DNA from: Amycolatopsis lexingtonensis
GTDB taxonomy: Bacteria; Actinomycetota; Actinomycetes; Mycobacteriales; Pseudonocardiaceae
DNA: 64,000 nucleotides
Direction: 5' to 3'
NCBI RefSeq assembly: GCF_014873755.1
Contig: NZ_JADBEG010000001.1
Span: 10,299,001-10,363,000, forward strand
Both the position numbers and the translations under genes were made by a program. This document shows, piece after piece, positions 20,580-28,363 of the stretch (position 1 is the stretch's first letter; every line of letters starts with the position of its first letter). The notes under the pieces are model-generated. The model saw nothing but the letters and a program-made list of their open reading frames with translations. It searched no databases and had not been told where the DNA came from.

Positions 20580-21911
20580 GTGCGCGTACCGAAGTACAAA
20601 GGCGTCGTCGACACCCTCGCCCGGCAGATCCGGGACGGCCACTGGCCCGCCGGGACGAAGCTGCCCACGCACCGGCGGCTGGCGTCGGACCAGGGCATCG
20701 CCGTGGTCACCGCGTCCCGCGTGTACGCCGAGCTCGAAGCGATGGGGCTGGTGAGCTGCGAGCAGGGGCGGGGCACCTTCGTCCGCGACCCCGCCATCGG
20801 CGAGGCCGCCGAGGAGCGGTCCGTCGCCGCCGACGCGCTCGATCTCAGCTTCAACCGCCCCGCCGTGCCCGGGCAGGCCGATCTGCTGCGCCAGGCACTG
20901 CGCGACCTCGCCACCGCCGGCGACCTCGATGCGCTGCTGCGTTACCAGCCCCACCGCGGGCGCGCGCACGATCGCGCCGCCGTCGCCCGGCACCTGCGGC
21001 GGCGGGGGCTGGACGTCGGCCGGGAGCGGGTGCTCATCGTCGACGGCGCCCAGCACGGGCTCGCGATCACGGCCATGACCCTGTTCCAGCCGGGTGACGT
21101 CGTCGCCGTCGACGCCCTCACCTACCCCGGGTTCCGCGTGCTCGCGCGCACGCTCGGGCTGGAACCCGCGCCGCTGCCGGTGACCGCGGGCGGGCCGGAT
21201 CTCGACGTCCTCGAGCGGCTGTGCCGCCGTCGCCGGGTTCGCGCGGTGTACGCGATGCCGACCCTGCACAACCCGCTGGGCTGGGTCCTCGACGCGGCCG
21301 GCCGCGCGCGGCTCGTTTCGCTCGCTCGCACGCACGGACTGACGATCATCGAGGACGCTTCCTACGCCTACCTCGCCGAGGACGCGCCGCCTCCGCTCGC
21401 GGCGCTGGCGCCCGAAACCACCGTGTACGTGTCCGGGCTGTCGAAGAACGTCGCGACCGGGCTGCGGTTCGGGTTCGTCGCCTCGCCGGACGCGCTCGTG
21501 CCGTCGCTCGAACGCGCCATCCGGGCCACGACCTGGAACACGCCCGCGCTGACCGCGGAGCTCGCCCGCCGCTGGCTCGAGGACGGCACGGTCGACCGCC
21601 TCGAAGCACGCAAGCGCGAAGACGCCCGGCAGCGGCAGGCCATCGCCGCCGAGGTGTTCGCCGGGCTCCCCGTGCGCACACACCCCTCGTCGTACTTCCT
21701 GTGGCTGCCGCTGGCCCCGGATTCGCGCCCGGACCGGATCGCGGCGGCCCTGGCGCGGCGGCGGGTCGCGGTCACCACCGCCGAGCCGTTCGCGACGACG
21801 CCCACCGCGCCCCAGGCGCTCCGGCTGGCCCTCGGCTCCGTCGGGCTCGCCGAGTTGCGTGACGCGCTGGAGGCCGTCCGGCAGGAAGCCGAGCACGACG
21901 CGTACCGCTGA
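20580..21911 (+). CDS. MocR-type transcriptional regulator (GntR HTH fused to aminotransferase fold)
   Basis: This 443-residue protein combines an N-terminal GntR winged helix (about residues 1-70, with LPTHRRLASDQGIAVVTASRVYAELEAMGLV) and a fold-type I aminotransferase domain. The PLP-binding lysine is in VYVSGLSKNVATGLRFGF, and the aspartate that holds the pyridine nitrogen is in IIEDASYAY. MocR proteins use PLP or PLP adducts as ligands. The start is taken at GTG 20580, next to a TACAAT box; a longer frame upstream is unlikely. The likely target is the divergent DJ-1/PfpI gene. No vitamin B6 biosynthesis gene (pdxS/pdxT) is nearby. Confidence 0.87.
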   Translation: MRVPKYKGVVDTLARQIRDGHWPAGTKLPTHRRLASDQGIAVVTASRVYAELEAMGLVSCEQGRGTFVRDPAIGEAAEERSVAADALDLSFNRPAVPGQADLLRQALRDLATAGDLDALLRYQPHRGRAHDRAAVARHLRRRGLDVGRERVLIVDGAQHGLAITAMTLFQPGDVVAVDALTYPGFRVLARTLGLEPAPLPVTAGGPDLDVLERLCRRRRVRAVYAMPTLHNPLGWVLDAAGRARLVSLARTHGLTIIEDASYAYLAEDAPPPLAALAPETTVYVSGLSKNVATGLRFGFVASPDALVPSLERAIRATTWNTPALTAELARRWLEDGTVDRLEARKREDARQRQAIAAEVFAGLPVRTHPSSYFLWLPLAPDSRPDRIAAALARRRVAVTTAEPFATTPTAPQALRLALGSVGLAELRDALEAVRQEAEHDAYR

Positions 21912-21963
21912 CCGTCCGCGACGAGTACGTTGGGAGCACAGGGTTTCCGGGGGAGGGGCGGCC

Positions 21964-23184
21964 ATGCGGCGGATCGGGATCGTCGGAGCGGGGCAAGCGG
22001 GATTGGTTCTCGCCATCGGATTGCGCCAACTGGGCTACGACGTCACCGTGTTCGCCGAACGCCCCGCGGAAGAGGTGCGGGCCGGGCGGCTCATCTCCAA
22101 CCAGTGCCTCTTCGCCCCCGCGCTCCAGCGGGAACGCGAACTCGGCATCAACTTCTGGGACGCCGAAGCGCCGCCGATCCGCGAAATCGACTTCGCGGCC
22201 GCGGGCGCGGGCACCGAACCCGCGATGTCCTGGGGCGTCGGGCTCGACCGGCCCGCCCAGTCGGTCGACCAGCGCGTCAAGGTTTCGGACTGGCTGGCGG
22301 AATTCCAACGCCTCGGCGGCGACCTGCGGATCCGCCGGGTCACCCCGGAGGAGCTGGACGAGTGCGCCCGCGAGTTCGAGCTGCTCATCGTCGCGGCCGG
22401 GCGCGGCGCGCAGTTCGACGCGCTCTTCCCGCGCGACGACGAGCGGTCGCCCTACCGCGAGCCGCAGCGGGCGATCGGGATCTTCTACGTCACCGGGGAA
22501 CTCGACGTGGTACCCGGCCTGACGTTCGGGATGTCCCAGGTCGGCGAGTTCTTCCTGCTGCCGGGGCTTTCGGTGCGCGGGCCCGTGCACGGCCTCGGCT
22601 TCTTCGGCGTGCCCGGCGGGCCGATGGACGTCTGGGACGAGGTCGCCGACGTCGAACAGCACTACGAGACCGCCCGGAAGCTATTGCGCGCGCACTACCC
22701 GTGGCAGGCCGCGTTGCTCGACGACGCCCGGCCGGCGGGACCCGCCGATCTGCTGCACGGCCGGATCACGCCGATCGTCCGGCACCCGGTGGGCACCCTG
22801 CCGTCCGGGGCGAAGGTCCTCGCGATGGGCGACACCGCGGTGACCAACGACCCGGTCGGCGGCCAGGGCGCCAACATGGCCGCGCGGGCGGCGCGGGCGT
22901 ACCAGGACGCCATCGTCGAGCGCGCCGACCGGCCGTTCGACGAGGAGTTCATGCACGACGCCTTCGCCCGCTACTGGCGGCACGCCCGGCACGCGACGCG
23001 CTTCAACAACGACCTCCTGGCCCCGCCGGCGGACCACGTACTGGCCACATTGGACACCGCGCAGCGCGTTCCCGAAGTGGCGCACCGGTTCGCGCACCTC
23101 TTCGAGAACCCCGCCGACTACGAAGGCTGGCTCGGGGATCCCGAAGCGGCGATGGCTTACCTCCGCTCGACGGCCCAGAGGTGA
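21964..23184 (+). CDS. Styrene monooxygenase-like FAD-dependent protein (StyA type)
   Basis: This 406-residue flavoprotein has the N-terminal Rossmann motif GIVGAGQAGLVLAIGL (residues 4-19) and the late FAD motif AMGDTAVTNDPVGGQGAN. The middle holds the SMO substrate-binding domain signature around MSWGVGLDRPAQSVDQRVK. Such enzymes epoxidise styrene or indole with FADH2 supplied by a separate reductase. No StyB-like reductase lies nearby, so electrons must come from elsewhere, or it acts on another substrate. ATG 21964 follows a GGGGGAGGGG ribosome binding site. It begins 52 bases after the MocR gene and may be co-transcribed with it. Confidence 0.8.
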   Translation: MRRIGIVGAGQAGLVLAIGLRQLGYDVTVFAERPAEEVRAGRLISNQCLFAPALQRERELGINFWDAEAPPIREIDFAAAGAGTEPAMSWGVGLDRPAQSVDQRVKVSDWLAEFQRLGGDLRIRRVTPEELDECAREFELLIVAAGRGAQFDALFPRDDERSPYREPQRAIGIFYVTGELDVVPGLTFGMSQVGEFFLLPGLSVRGPVHGLGFFGVPGGPMDVWDEVADVEQHYETARKLLRAHYPWQAALLDDARPAGPADLLHGRITPIVRHPVGTLPSGAKVLAMGDTAVTNDPVGGQGANMAARAARAYQDAIVERADRPFDEEFMHDAFARYWRHARHATRFNNDLLAPPADHVLATLDTAQRVPEVAHRFAHLFENPADYEGWLGDPEAAMAYLRSTAQR

Positions 23185-23278
23185 CTTTAGGCCCGCGGGC
23201 GAGGACGATCAGCTCTTCACCCGCCACGGCGGGCCCGCGCAGACTCGGGGCGCAAGCCCATCCCGAGGAGGAACGAAC

Positions 23279-23575
23279 ATGACGGTCGACAGCCCGACGA
23301 CGAAGCGGACCGAGCGGTTCCGCGGCCAGGAGCTGGTCGCGCGGGTCAAGGAACTCATCCACCAGGGCAACGTGCGCCGGATCCGGGTCAAGAACGACGA
23401 GGGCCACACGGTGCTGGAGATCCCGGTCACGGCGGGTGTGGTGGCCGCGATCGCCGCTCCGGTGGTCACCGCGATCGGGGCGATCGCCGCGCTGGCCAAG
23501 GAATGGACCATCGAGGTCGACCACCTGGCGACTCCCGAGAACGCGGAGAAGCCCGAAGAGGGCACCGGCGAGTGA
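23279..23575 (+). CDS. DUF4342 domain protein
   Basis: This 98-residue protein contains FRGQELVARVKELIHQGNVRRIRVKNDEG, the standard opening of DUF4342, followed by a hydrophobic hairpin (VTAGVVAAIAAPVVTAIGAIAALAK) and an acidic tail. Family members are small and probably membrane-associated; the function is unknown. A GAGGAGG ribosome binding site precedes the ATG. It stands alone between the flavoprotein gene and a convergent secreted peptidase gene. Confidence 0.8.
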   Translation: MTVDSPTTKRTERFRGQELVARVKELIHQGNVRRIRVKNDEGHTVLEIPVTAGVVAAIAAPVVTAIGAIAALAKEWTIEVDHLATPENAEKPEEGTGE

Positions 23576-23581
23576 CCGGAG

Positions 23582-23606
23582 GGTGGCCGGGGCCGTCCCG
23601 GCCACC
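23582..23606. terminator. Hairpin between convergent genes
   Basis: GGTGGCCGGG (23582-23591) and CCCGGCCACC (23597-23606) form a perfect 10-base stem with a five-base loop. It lies between the DUF4342 gene and the convergent peptidase gene and could end transcription from both sides. There is no T run. Confidence 0.6.
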
Positions 23607-23617
23607 GCGGTCCGCCG

Positions 23618-25063
23618 TCAGCCGAAGGGGCCCGCGTCCGGGGCGCAGAGCGCGCCGCGGGCGGGTACCGCACCCGTACCGAAATAGCGGTCGAGCGCTG
23701 CGTCGACGCACGCGCTCTTGCCGCGTGAACCGTGGCCGTACGTGTCGAGGGTCAGCAGTCGCGCGTTGGCCAGCAGCTTTTCGGTGCGCTGGGCCCCGGC
23801 GTACGGAGTTTCCAGGTCACCCTGGCGGTTCGCGAGGAGCAGGATCGGCGCCGTCGGGCGATTCCACGGCCCGGCGTAGCGGCCGGGGTCCGAGACGTCC
23901 CAGGTGGCGCAGGGGAGCGTCTTAAAGACGTCGTAGGGGCCGAAGCCGCGGCCGACCTGGTCGGCTTTCCCCGCGTAGTCCCACCACACGGCGGGATCGC
24001 GCGGGTTCGCCGCGTCCGAACAGAGCGTCGCGCCGCCGCCGAGAAGGGAATCGATGTCCGGTGGGCCGCCCGCCGACGCCGGTGCGCGCGACGCCGGGTC
24101 GGCCAGCGCGGTCAGGAACGCGGCCAGTTGCGGGGCGGCCTGCGCGTTGGTCAGGTAGTTGTGGATCGTCGCGATCGCGCTTTGGTAGGTGACGACTATC
24201 TGCTTGCCCGCAGTGTCCGTCACGGTGATCGGACCCGACGCCAGCCGATCCAGGGTCGCGTCGTAGTCGAACGCGCAGCGCGTCCCGCACGCGTCCAAAA
24301 AGGACTGCAGGGCGCGAGGACCGTCTTCGTAGCCGCGCAGGCGATAGCTCATCGGGCCGGAGCCGGTCGCCCAGCGCACCGGGTCGTCGACCGCGTCGAG
24401 CGCCAGGGACCCCACCCGGCCGGGGAACAGGTTGGCGTAGGTCTCGCCGAGGTAGGTGCCGTACGACTTCCCGTAGTACCGCAGTTTCGGCTCGCCGAAC
24501 GCGGCCCGCAGCCGGTCGAGGTCGCGAGCGATCGTGCCGGTGGAGAGGTGGTTCGCCAGCGGGCTCGCGTTCTGTTCGCACAGGTCCGTCACGGTTTTCG
24601 TGTCCGCGATCTGCTGCTGCTCGGCCGTGCGCGTCAGCGGGAACGTGCCGAGCGCGCGCTGGAGCACCGCGAGCTGCGACGGGTCGGTGAAGCAGTGGAT
24701 CTTCGCACTCGCGCCGACACCGCGCGGGTCGAACCCGACGATGTCGTAGCGCTCGTGCAGGAAGGGCGTCAACGCGGGCGCGAACCGGCCGGACGAGCCG
24801 GGGCCGCCCGGGTTGTAGAAGATGGTGCCCAGCTTGCGGGCCTGATCGGTGGCGGGCAACCGGCCGACGGCGATCGACACGGTGCCGGCCGAGGAATCCT
24901 GATAGGACAGTGGGACGTCGAGGTGGCCGCACTGGTAGCCGGCCGGGCAGGAGTCTTCCCAGACGATTCCGGCGGGGCTCGCCGCGGCCGCGGGCGCACA
25001 GAGGGCGACCGCGCTGGCGACGGCCCCCAGAGCCAGCGCAGCACGGAGTTTCGGAGAATTCAT
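23618..25063 (-). CDS. Secreted alpha/beta-hydrolase, tripeptidyl aminopeptidase-like
   Basis: This 481-residue exported protein has a signal peptide of about 28 residues. The alpha/beta-hydrolase nucleophile is Ser200 in YYGKSYGTYLG, the acid is in ANRQGDLETPY and the histidine is in TYGHGSRGKSACV. The oxyanion motif NPGGPGSSG is at residues 84-92. This layout, with the C-terminal TAP-like segment, is that of the Streptomyces SlpD/SlpE and Tap peptidases. These remove tripeptides from secreted proteins or act on proline-containing peptides. The final cysteine-bearing tail (GALCAPDAGPFG) may form a disulfide. Confidence 0.88.
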   Translation of the reverse strand: MNSPKLRAALALGAVASAVALCAPAAAASPAGIVWEDSCPAGYQCGHLDVPLSYQDSSAGTVSIAVGRLPATDQARKLGTIFYNPGGPGSSGRFAPALTPFLHERYDIVGFDPRGVGASAKIHCFTDPSQLAVLQRALGTFPLTRTAEQQQIADTKTVTDLCEQNASPLANHLSTGTIARDLDRLRAAFGEPKLRYYGKSYGTYLGETYANLFPGRVGSLALDAVDDPVRWATGSGPMSYRLRGYEDGPRALQSFLDACGTRCAFDYDATLDRLASGPITVTDTAGKQIVVTYQSAIATIHNYLTNAQAAPQLAAFLTALADPASRAPASAGGPPDIDSLLGGGATLCSDAANPRDPAVWWDYAGKADQVGRGFGPYDVFKTLPCATWDVSDPGRYAGPWNRPTAPILLLANRQGDLETPYAGAQRTEKLLANARLLTLDTYGHGSRGKSACVDAALDRYFGTGAVPARGALCAPDAGPFG

Positions 25064-25088
25064 GGCCCCGATCGTCCCGCCGCCGGGG

Positions 25089-25116
25089 CCGGGGGCGCGC
25101 TGGTGCGCACCCCCGG
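25089..25116 (-). terminator. Strong hairpin after the pyrimidine catabolism operon
   Basis: CCGGGGGCGCGC (25089-25100) and GCGCACCCCCGG (25105-25116) pair with a single mismatch around a TGGT loop. It follows the stop of the LLM oxidoreductase gene on the minus strand, so it probably ends that operon before the peptidase gene. No T run is present. Confidence 0.6.
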
Positions 25117-25135
25117 AACCGGGGTAGGGCGGGCC

Positions 25136-26134
25136 CTACGCGGTGAGCTTCGGGATGATCTGCGAGCCGTAGGACGCCAATGTCGTTTCGCGGTCGTCGT
25201 GCATCAAGTACAGCGAGAACTGGTCCACGCCCAGCTCCGCCAGCTCCTGCAACCGTTCCACGTGCGCCGAGGCCGGGCCCAGCAGGCAGAACCGGTCGAC
25301 GATCTCGTCCGGCACGAACTCCGTCGACGGGTTGCCCGCCTTGCCGTGATGGCTGTAGTCGTACCCCTCGCGCTCGCGGATGTAGTCGGTCAGCTCCTTC
25401 GGTACCGCACCCGAAGACCCGTAGCGCGCCACCAGGTCCGCCACGTGGTTGCCGACCATCCCGCCGAACCAGCGCAGCTGCTCGCGCTGGTGCGGCAGGT
25501 CGTCGCCGACGTACGCCGGGGCCGCGACGCAGATCGTGATGCCACCCGGGTCGCGGCCGGCGGCCCGTGCGGCGTCGCGCACCGCGCCGATCGTCCAGCG
25601 CGCGATCGCCGGGTCCGCGCACTGCAGGATGAAGCCGTCGGCGTGCTCGCCGACCGTCTGCAGCGCTTTCGGCCCGTACCCGGCCATCCACATCTCGAGC
25701 CGCCCGTTGCGGATCCACGGGATCTGCACGGTCTTCTCGTTCATTTCCACCGCGCGGCCTTCGGCGAGGTCCTTGACCACGCGCATGCAGTCGCGCACGG
25801 TGGCCAAAGTGGACGGTGGCTTCCCGACGACCCGGTGCGCGGAGTCGCCGCGGCCGATGCCACAGACCGTCCGGTTGCCGTACATGTCGTTGAGGGTCGC
25901 GAACGTCGACGCCATCACCGACCAGTCGCGCGTGCCGGGGCTGGTCACCATCGGCCCGACGACCAGCGACGACGTCGCCGCGAGGATCGCCGAGTAGATG
26001 ACGAACGGCTCCTGCCACAGCACGCAGGAGTCGAACGTCCAGCCGTAGCGGAACCCGGCGTCCTCGGCGTCCTTCATCAGCCGCACGACGTCCCGCGCGG
26101 GCGGGTCCGTCTGCAGCACGATTCCGAAGTCCAT
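25136..26134 (-). CDS. LLM-class F420-dependent oxidoreductase (TIGR03842 type)
   Basis: This 332-residue luciferase-like TIM-barrel protein begins MDFGIVLQTDPPARDVVRLMKDAE, contains WTFDSCVLWQEPFVI and GIGRGDSAHR segments, and ends near LGVDQFSLYLMHDD. Such proteins use F420 or FMN; in actinomycetes this subgroup regularly sits with dihydropyrimidinase genes. It lies seven bases after hydA in the same operon, so a role in the pyrimidine or hydantoin pathway, perhaps a first reductive or oxidative step, is inferred. No separate dihydropyrimidine dehydrogenase is present in the window, which leaves that step open for this enzyme. Confidence 0.85.
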   Translation of the reverse strand: MDFGIVLQTDPPARDVVRLMKDAEDAGFRYGWTFDSCVLWQEPFVIYSAILAATSSLVVGPMVTSPGTRDWSVMASTFATLNDMYGNRTVCGIGRGDSAHRVVGKPPSTLATVRDCMRVVKDLAEGRAVEMNEKTVQIPWIRNGRLEMWMAGYGPKALQTVGEHADGFILQCADPAIARWTIGAVRDAARAAGRDPGGITICVAAPAYVGDDLPHQREQLRWFGGMVGNHVADLVARYGSSGAVPKELTDYIREREGYDYSHHGKAGNPSTEFVPDEIVDRFCLLGPASAHVERLQELAELGVDQFSLYLMHDDRETTLASYGSQIIPKLTA

Positions 26135-26141
26135 CGCTACC

Positions 26142-27524
26142 TCAGTTCAGGTACTGGTTCAGCGAACGGGACAGGAACTTCCCGTGTGACGTCGACCCGG
26201 TGAACCCGTCCGGCGACACGACAACGCGCCCGCGGGAGAGCACGGTGTGCACGCGACCGGTGATCTCGAACCCTTCGTACGCCGAGTAGTCCACGTTCAT
26301 GTGGTGCGTCTCCGCGGACAACGTCTGCGTGGCGGCGGGGTCGTAGATCACGATGTCCGCGTCCGAACCCGCCGCGATGACGCCCTTGCGCGGGTACAGG
26401 CCGAACATCCGCGCCGGCGTCGCCGAGCACGTCTCGACCCAGCGCCCGAGTGTCAGCTCACCGGCGACGACGCCCTGGTGCAGCAGGTCCATCCGGTGTT
26501 CGACACCCGGCATCCCGTTCGGGATCGCGCGGAAGTCGCCGCGGCCCAGCTCCTTCTGGTCCTTGAAACAGAAGGGGCAGTGGTCGGTGGACACCACGGA
26601 CAGGTCGTTCGTCCGCAGGCCCCGCCACAGGTCGGCCTGGTGCGACTTCTCCCGCAGCGGCGGGGAAGCGACGTACTTCGCGCCCTCGAAGTCCGGCTTC
26701 GCCAGGTCCTCAATGGACAAGTACAGGTACTGCGGGCACGTCTCCGCGAACACGTTCTGGCCGTCGTTGCGCGCTTCCGCGACCGCCGCCAGCGCTTGCG
26801 ACGCCGACAAGTGCACGATGTACAGCGGCGAGCCGGTCACCTTCGCCAGCTGGATCGCGCGCGAGGTCGCCTCGCCCTCCAGCTCCGGCGGCCGCGTCAA
26901 GCCGTGCTGGACGGGGTCGATCTTCCCGGCCTCGAACGCCTGCGCCGCCAGCTGGTCGATCGCGATGCCGTTCTCCGCGTGCATCATGATCGTGGCGCCG
27001 ATCTCGCGCGCCTTCTGCATGGCCAGCAGGATTTCGCCGTCGGTGGAGTAGAACACCCCGGGGTAGGCCATGAACATCTTGAAGCTGCCGACCCCGGCGT
27101 CGACGCAGGCTTCCATCTCCTTCAGCGACTGGTCGTTGACGTCGCTGACGATCATGTGGAAGCCGTAGTCGATCGCGCAGTTGCCGTCGGCCTTCGCGTG
27201 CCACTTGTCCAGTGTGGACAGCAGCGACGTGCCCTTGGCCTGCACGGCGAAGTCGATGATCGTCGTCGTGCCGCCCCAGGCCGCCGCCGTGGTCCCGGTC
27301 GAGAAGCTGTCGACGGAGTGGGTGCCGCCGAACGGCATCTCCATGTGCGTGTGCGCGTCGATGCCGCCGGGCAGCACGTACTTGCCGGTGGCGTCGATCG
27401 TCTCGTCGCCGGTCAGCGTCCCGGGCGCCCCGACGGCGGCGATGGTCTCGCCGTCGACGAGGACGTCCGCGAGCAGCGCGCCGGACGGCGAAACGACCTG
27501 GCCACCACTGATGAGCGTGGTCAT
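26142..27524 (-). CDS. hydA: Dihydropyrimidinase / hydantoinase
   Basis: This 460-residue metal-dependent amidohydrolase opens dihydrouracil or hydantoin rings to N-carbamoyl amino acids. The metal ligands are visible: His58 and His60 in DAHTHMEMP, carboxylated Lys149 in FKMFMAYPG, His182 in MMHAENG, a histidine in YIVHLSASQ and the aspartate in STDHCPF. The length and the C-terminal beta sandwich are normal for the family. Its ATG overlaps the nitrilase stop by one base (TGATG). The neighbours supply uptake and the next hydrolysis step. Confidence 0.93.
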   Translation of the reverse strand: MTTLISGGQVVSPSGALLADVLVDGETIAAVGAPGTLTGDETIDATGKYVLPGGIDAHTHMEMPFGGTHSVDSFSTGTTAAAWGGTTTIIDFAVQAKGTSLLSTLDKWHAKADGNCAIDYGFHMIVSDVNDQSLKEMEACVDAGVGSFKMFMAYPGVFYSTDGEILLAMQKAREIGATIMMHAENGIAIDQLAAQAFEAGKIDPVQHGLTRPPELEGEATSRAIQLAKVTGSPLYIVHLSASQALAAVAEARNDGQNVFAETCPQYLYLSIEDLAKPDFEGAKYVASPPLREKSHQADLWRGLRTNDLSVVSTDHCPFCFKDQKELGRGDFRAIPNGMPGVEHRMDLLHQGVVAGELTLGRWVETCSATPARMFGLYPRKGVIAAGSDADIVIYDPAATQTLSAETHHMNVDYSAYEGFEITGRVHTVLSRGRVVVSPDGFTGSTSHGKFLSRSLNQYLN

Positions 27525-28363
27525 CAGGCCTCCGTGAGGGGGCCGTAGGTGTCCGGGCGGCGGTCGCGGTAGAACGCCCACAGGTCCCGGACCTCGTCGA
27601 GCTGCGCCATGTCGAGGTCGCGCACGACGACCTCGTCTTCGGTGTCCGACGCGGCGTCGCCGATCAGCTGCCCGCGCGGGTCGGCGAAGTACGTCTGGCC
27701 GTAGAAGTCGTTGTCGCCCAGCGGTTCCTTGCCGACGCGGTTGATCGCGCCGACGAAGTACTCGTTCGCCACCGCGGCCGCCGGCTGCTCGAGCCGCCAC
27801 AGGTACTGCGACAGCCCGCGGCTGGTCGCCGACGGGTTGAACACGATCTTCGCCCCGGCCAGGCCCAGCGCGCGCCAGCCCTCCGGGAAGTGCCGCTCGT
27901 AGCAGATGTAGACGCCGATGCGGCCCACGGCGGTGTCGAACACCGGGTAGCCCAGGTTCCCGGGCCGGAAGTAGAACTTCTCCCAGAAGCCCTTGACCTG
28001 CGGGATGTGGTTCTTGCGGTGCTTGCCGAGGTACGTGCCGTCGGCGTCGATCACCGCGGCGGTGTTGTAGTACACGCCCGGCTGCTCGACCTCGTACATC
28101 GGCACGACCAGCACCACGCCGTGGCGCTCGGCCACCTCCTGCATGAGCTTGGTCGTCGGGCCGTCCGGGATGCCCTCGGTGTAGGAGTAGTAGTCGGTGT
28201 CCTGCACCTGGCAGAAGTACGGCCCGTAGAACAGTTCCTGGAGGCAGACGACCTGGGCGCCCTGCGAGGCGGCGGTGGCGATGTGGTCGACCGCCGCCTT
28301 GATCATGGACTCCTTGTCACCCGTCCACCGCTGCTGGATCAATCCGGCTCGGACGACGCTCAC
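27524..28363 (-). CDS. Nitrilase-superfamily amidohydrolase, beta-ureidopropionase-like
   Basis: This 279-residue protein has the Glu-Lys-Cys triad: Glu43 in CLQELFYGPYF, a lysine in GKHRKNHIP (probably Lys117) and Cys154 in YICYERHFPE. The GPYFCQVQD and HIPQVKGFWEKFYF segments are typical of N-carbamoyl-beta-alanine or N-carbamoylputrescine amidohydrolases. With hydA beside it, hydrolysis of N-carbamoyl-beta-alanine to beta-alanine, CO2 and ammonia is the likely reaction. The start is GTG 28363. Its first 47 bases overlap the 3' end of the transporter gene in another frame. Confidence 0.9.
   Translation of the reverse strand: MSVVRAGLIQQRWTGDKESMIKAAVDHIATAASQGAQVVCLQELFYGPYFCQVQDTDYYSYTEGIPDGPTTKLMQEVAERHGVVLVVPMYEVEQPGVYYNTAAVIDADGTYLGKHRKNHIPQVKGFWEKFYFRPGNLGYPVFDTAVGRIGVYICYERHFPEGWRALGLAGAKIVFNPSATSRGLSQYLWRLEQPAAAVANEYFVGAINRVGKEPLGDNDFYGQTYFADPRGQLIGDAASDTEDEVVVRDLDMAQLDEVRDLWAFYRDRRPDTYGPLTEA

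Noticed and set aside
23732..26203. An 823-codon plus-strand frame opposite the peptidase and LLM genes
   Set aside because: It crosses two well-supported genes and a terminator on the other strand, and its translation has no recognisable domain.
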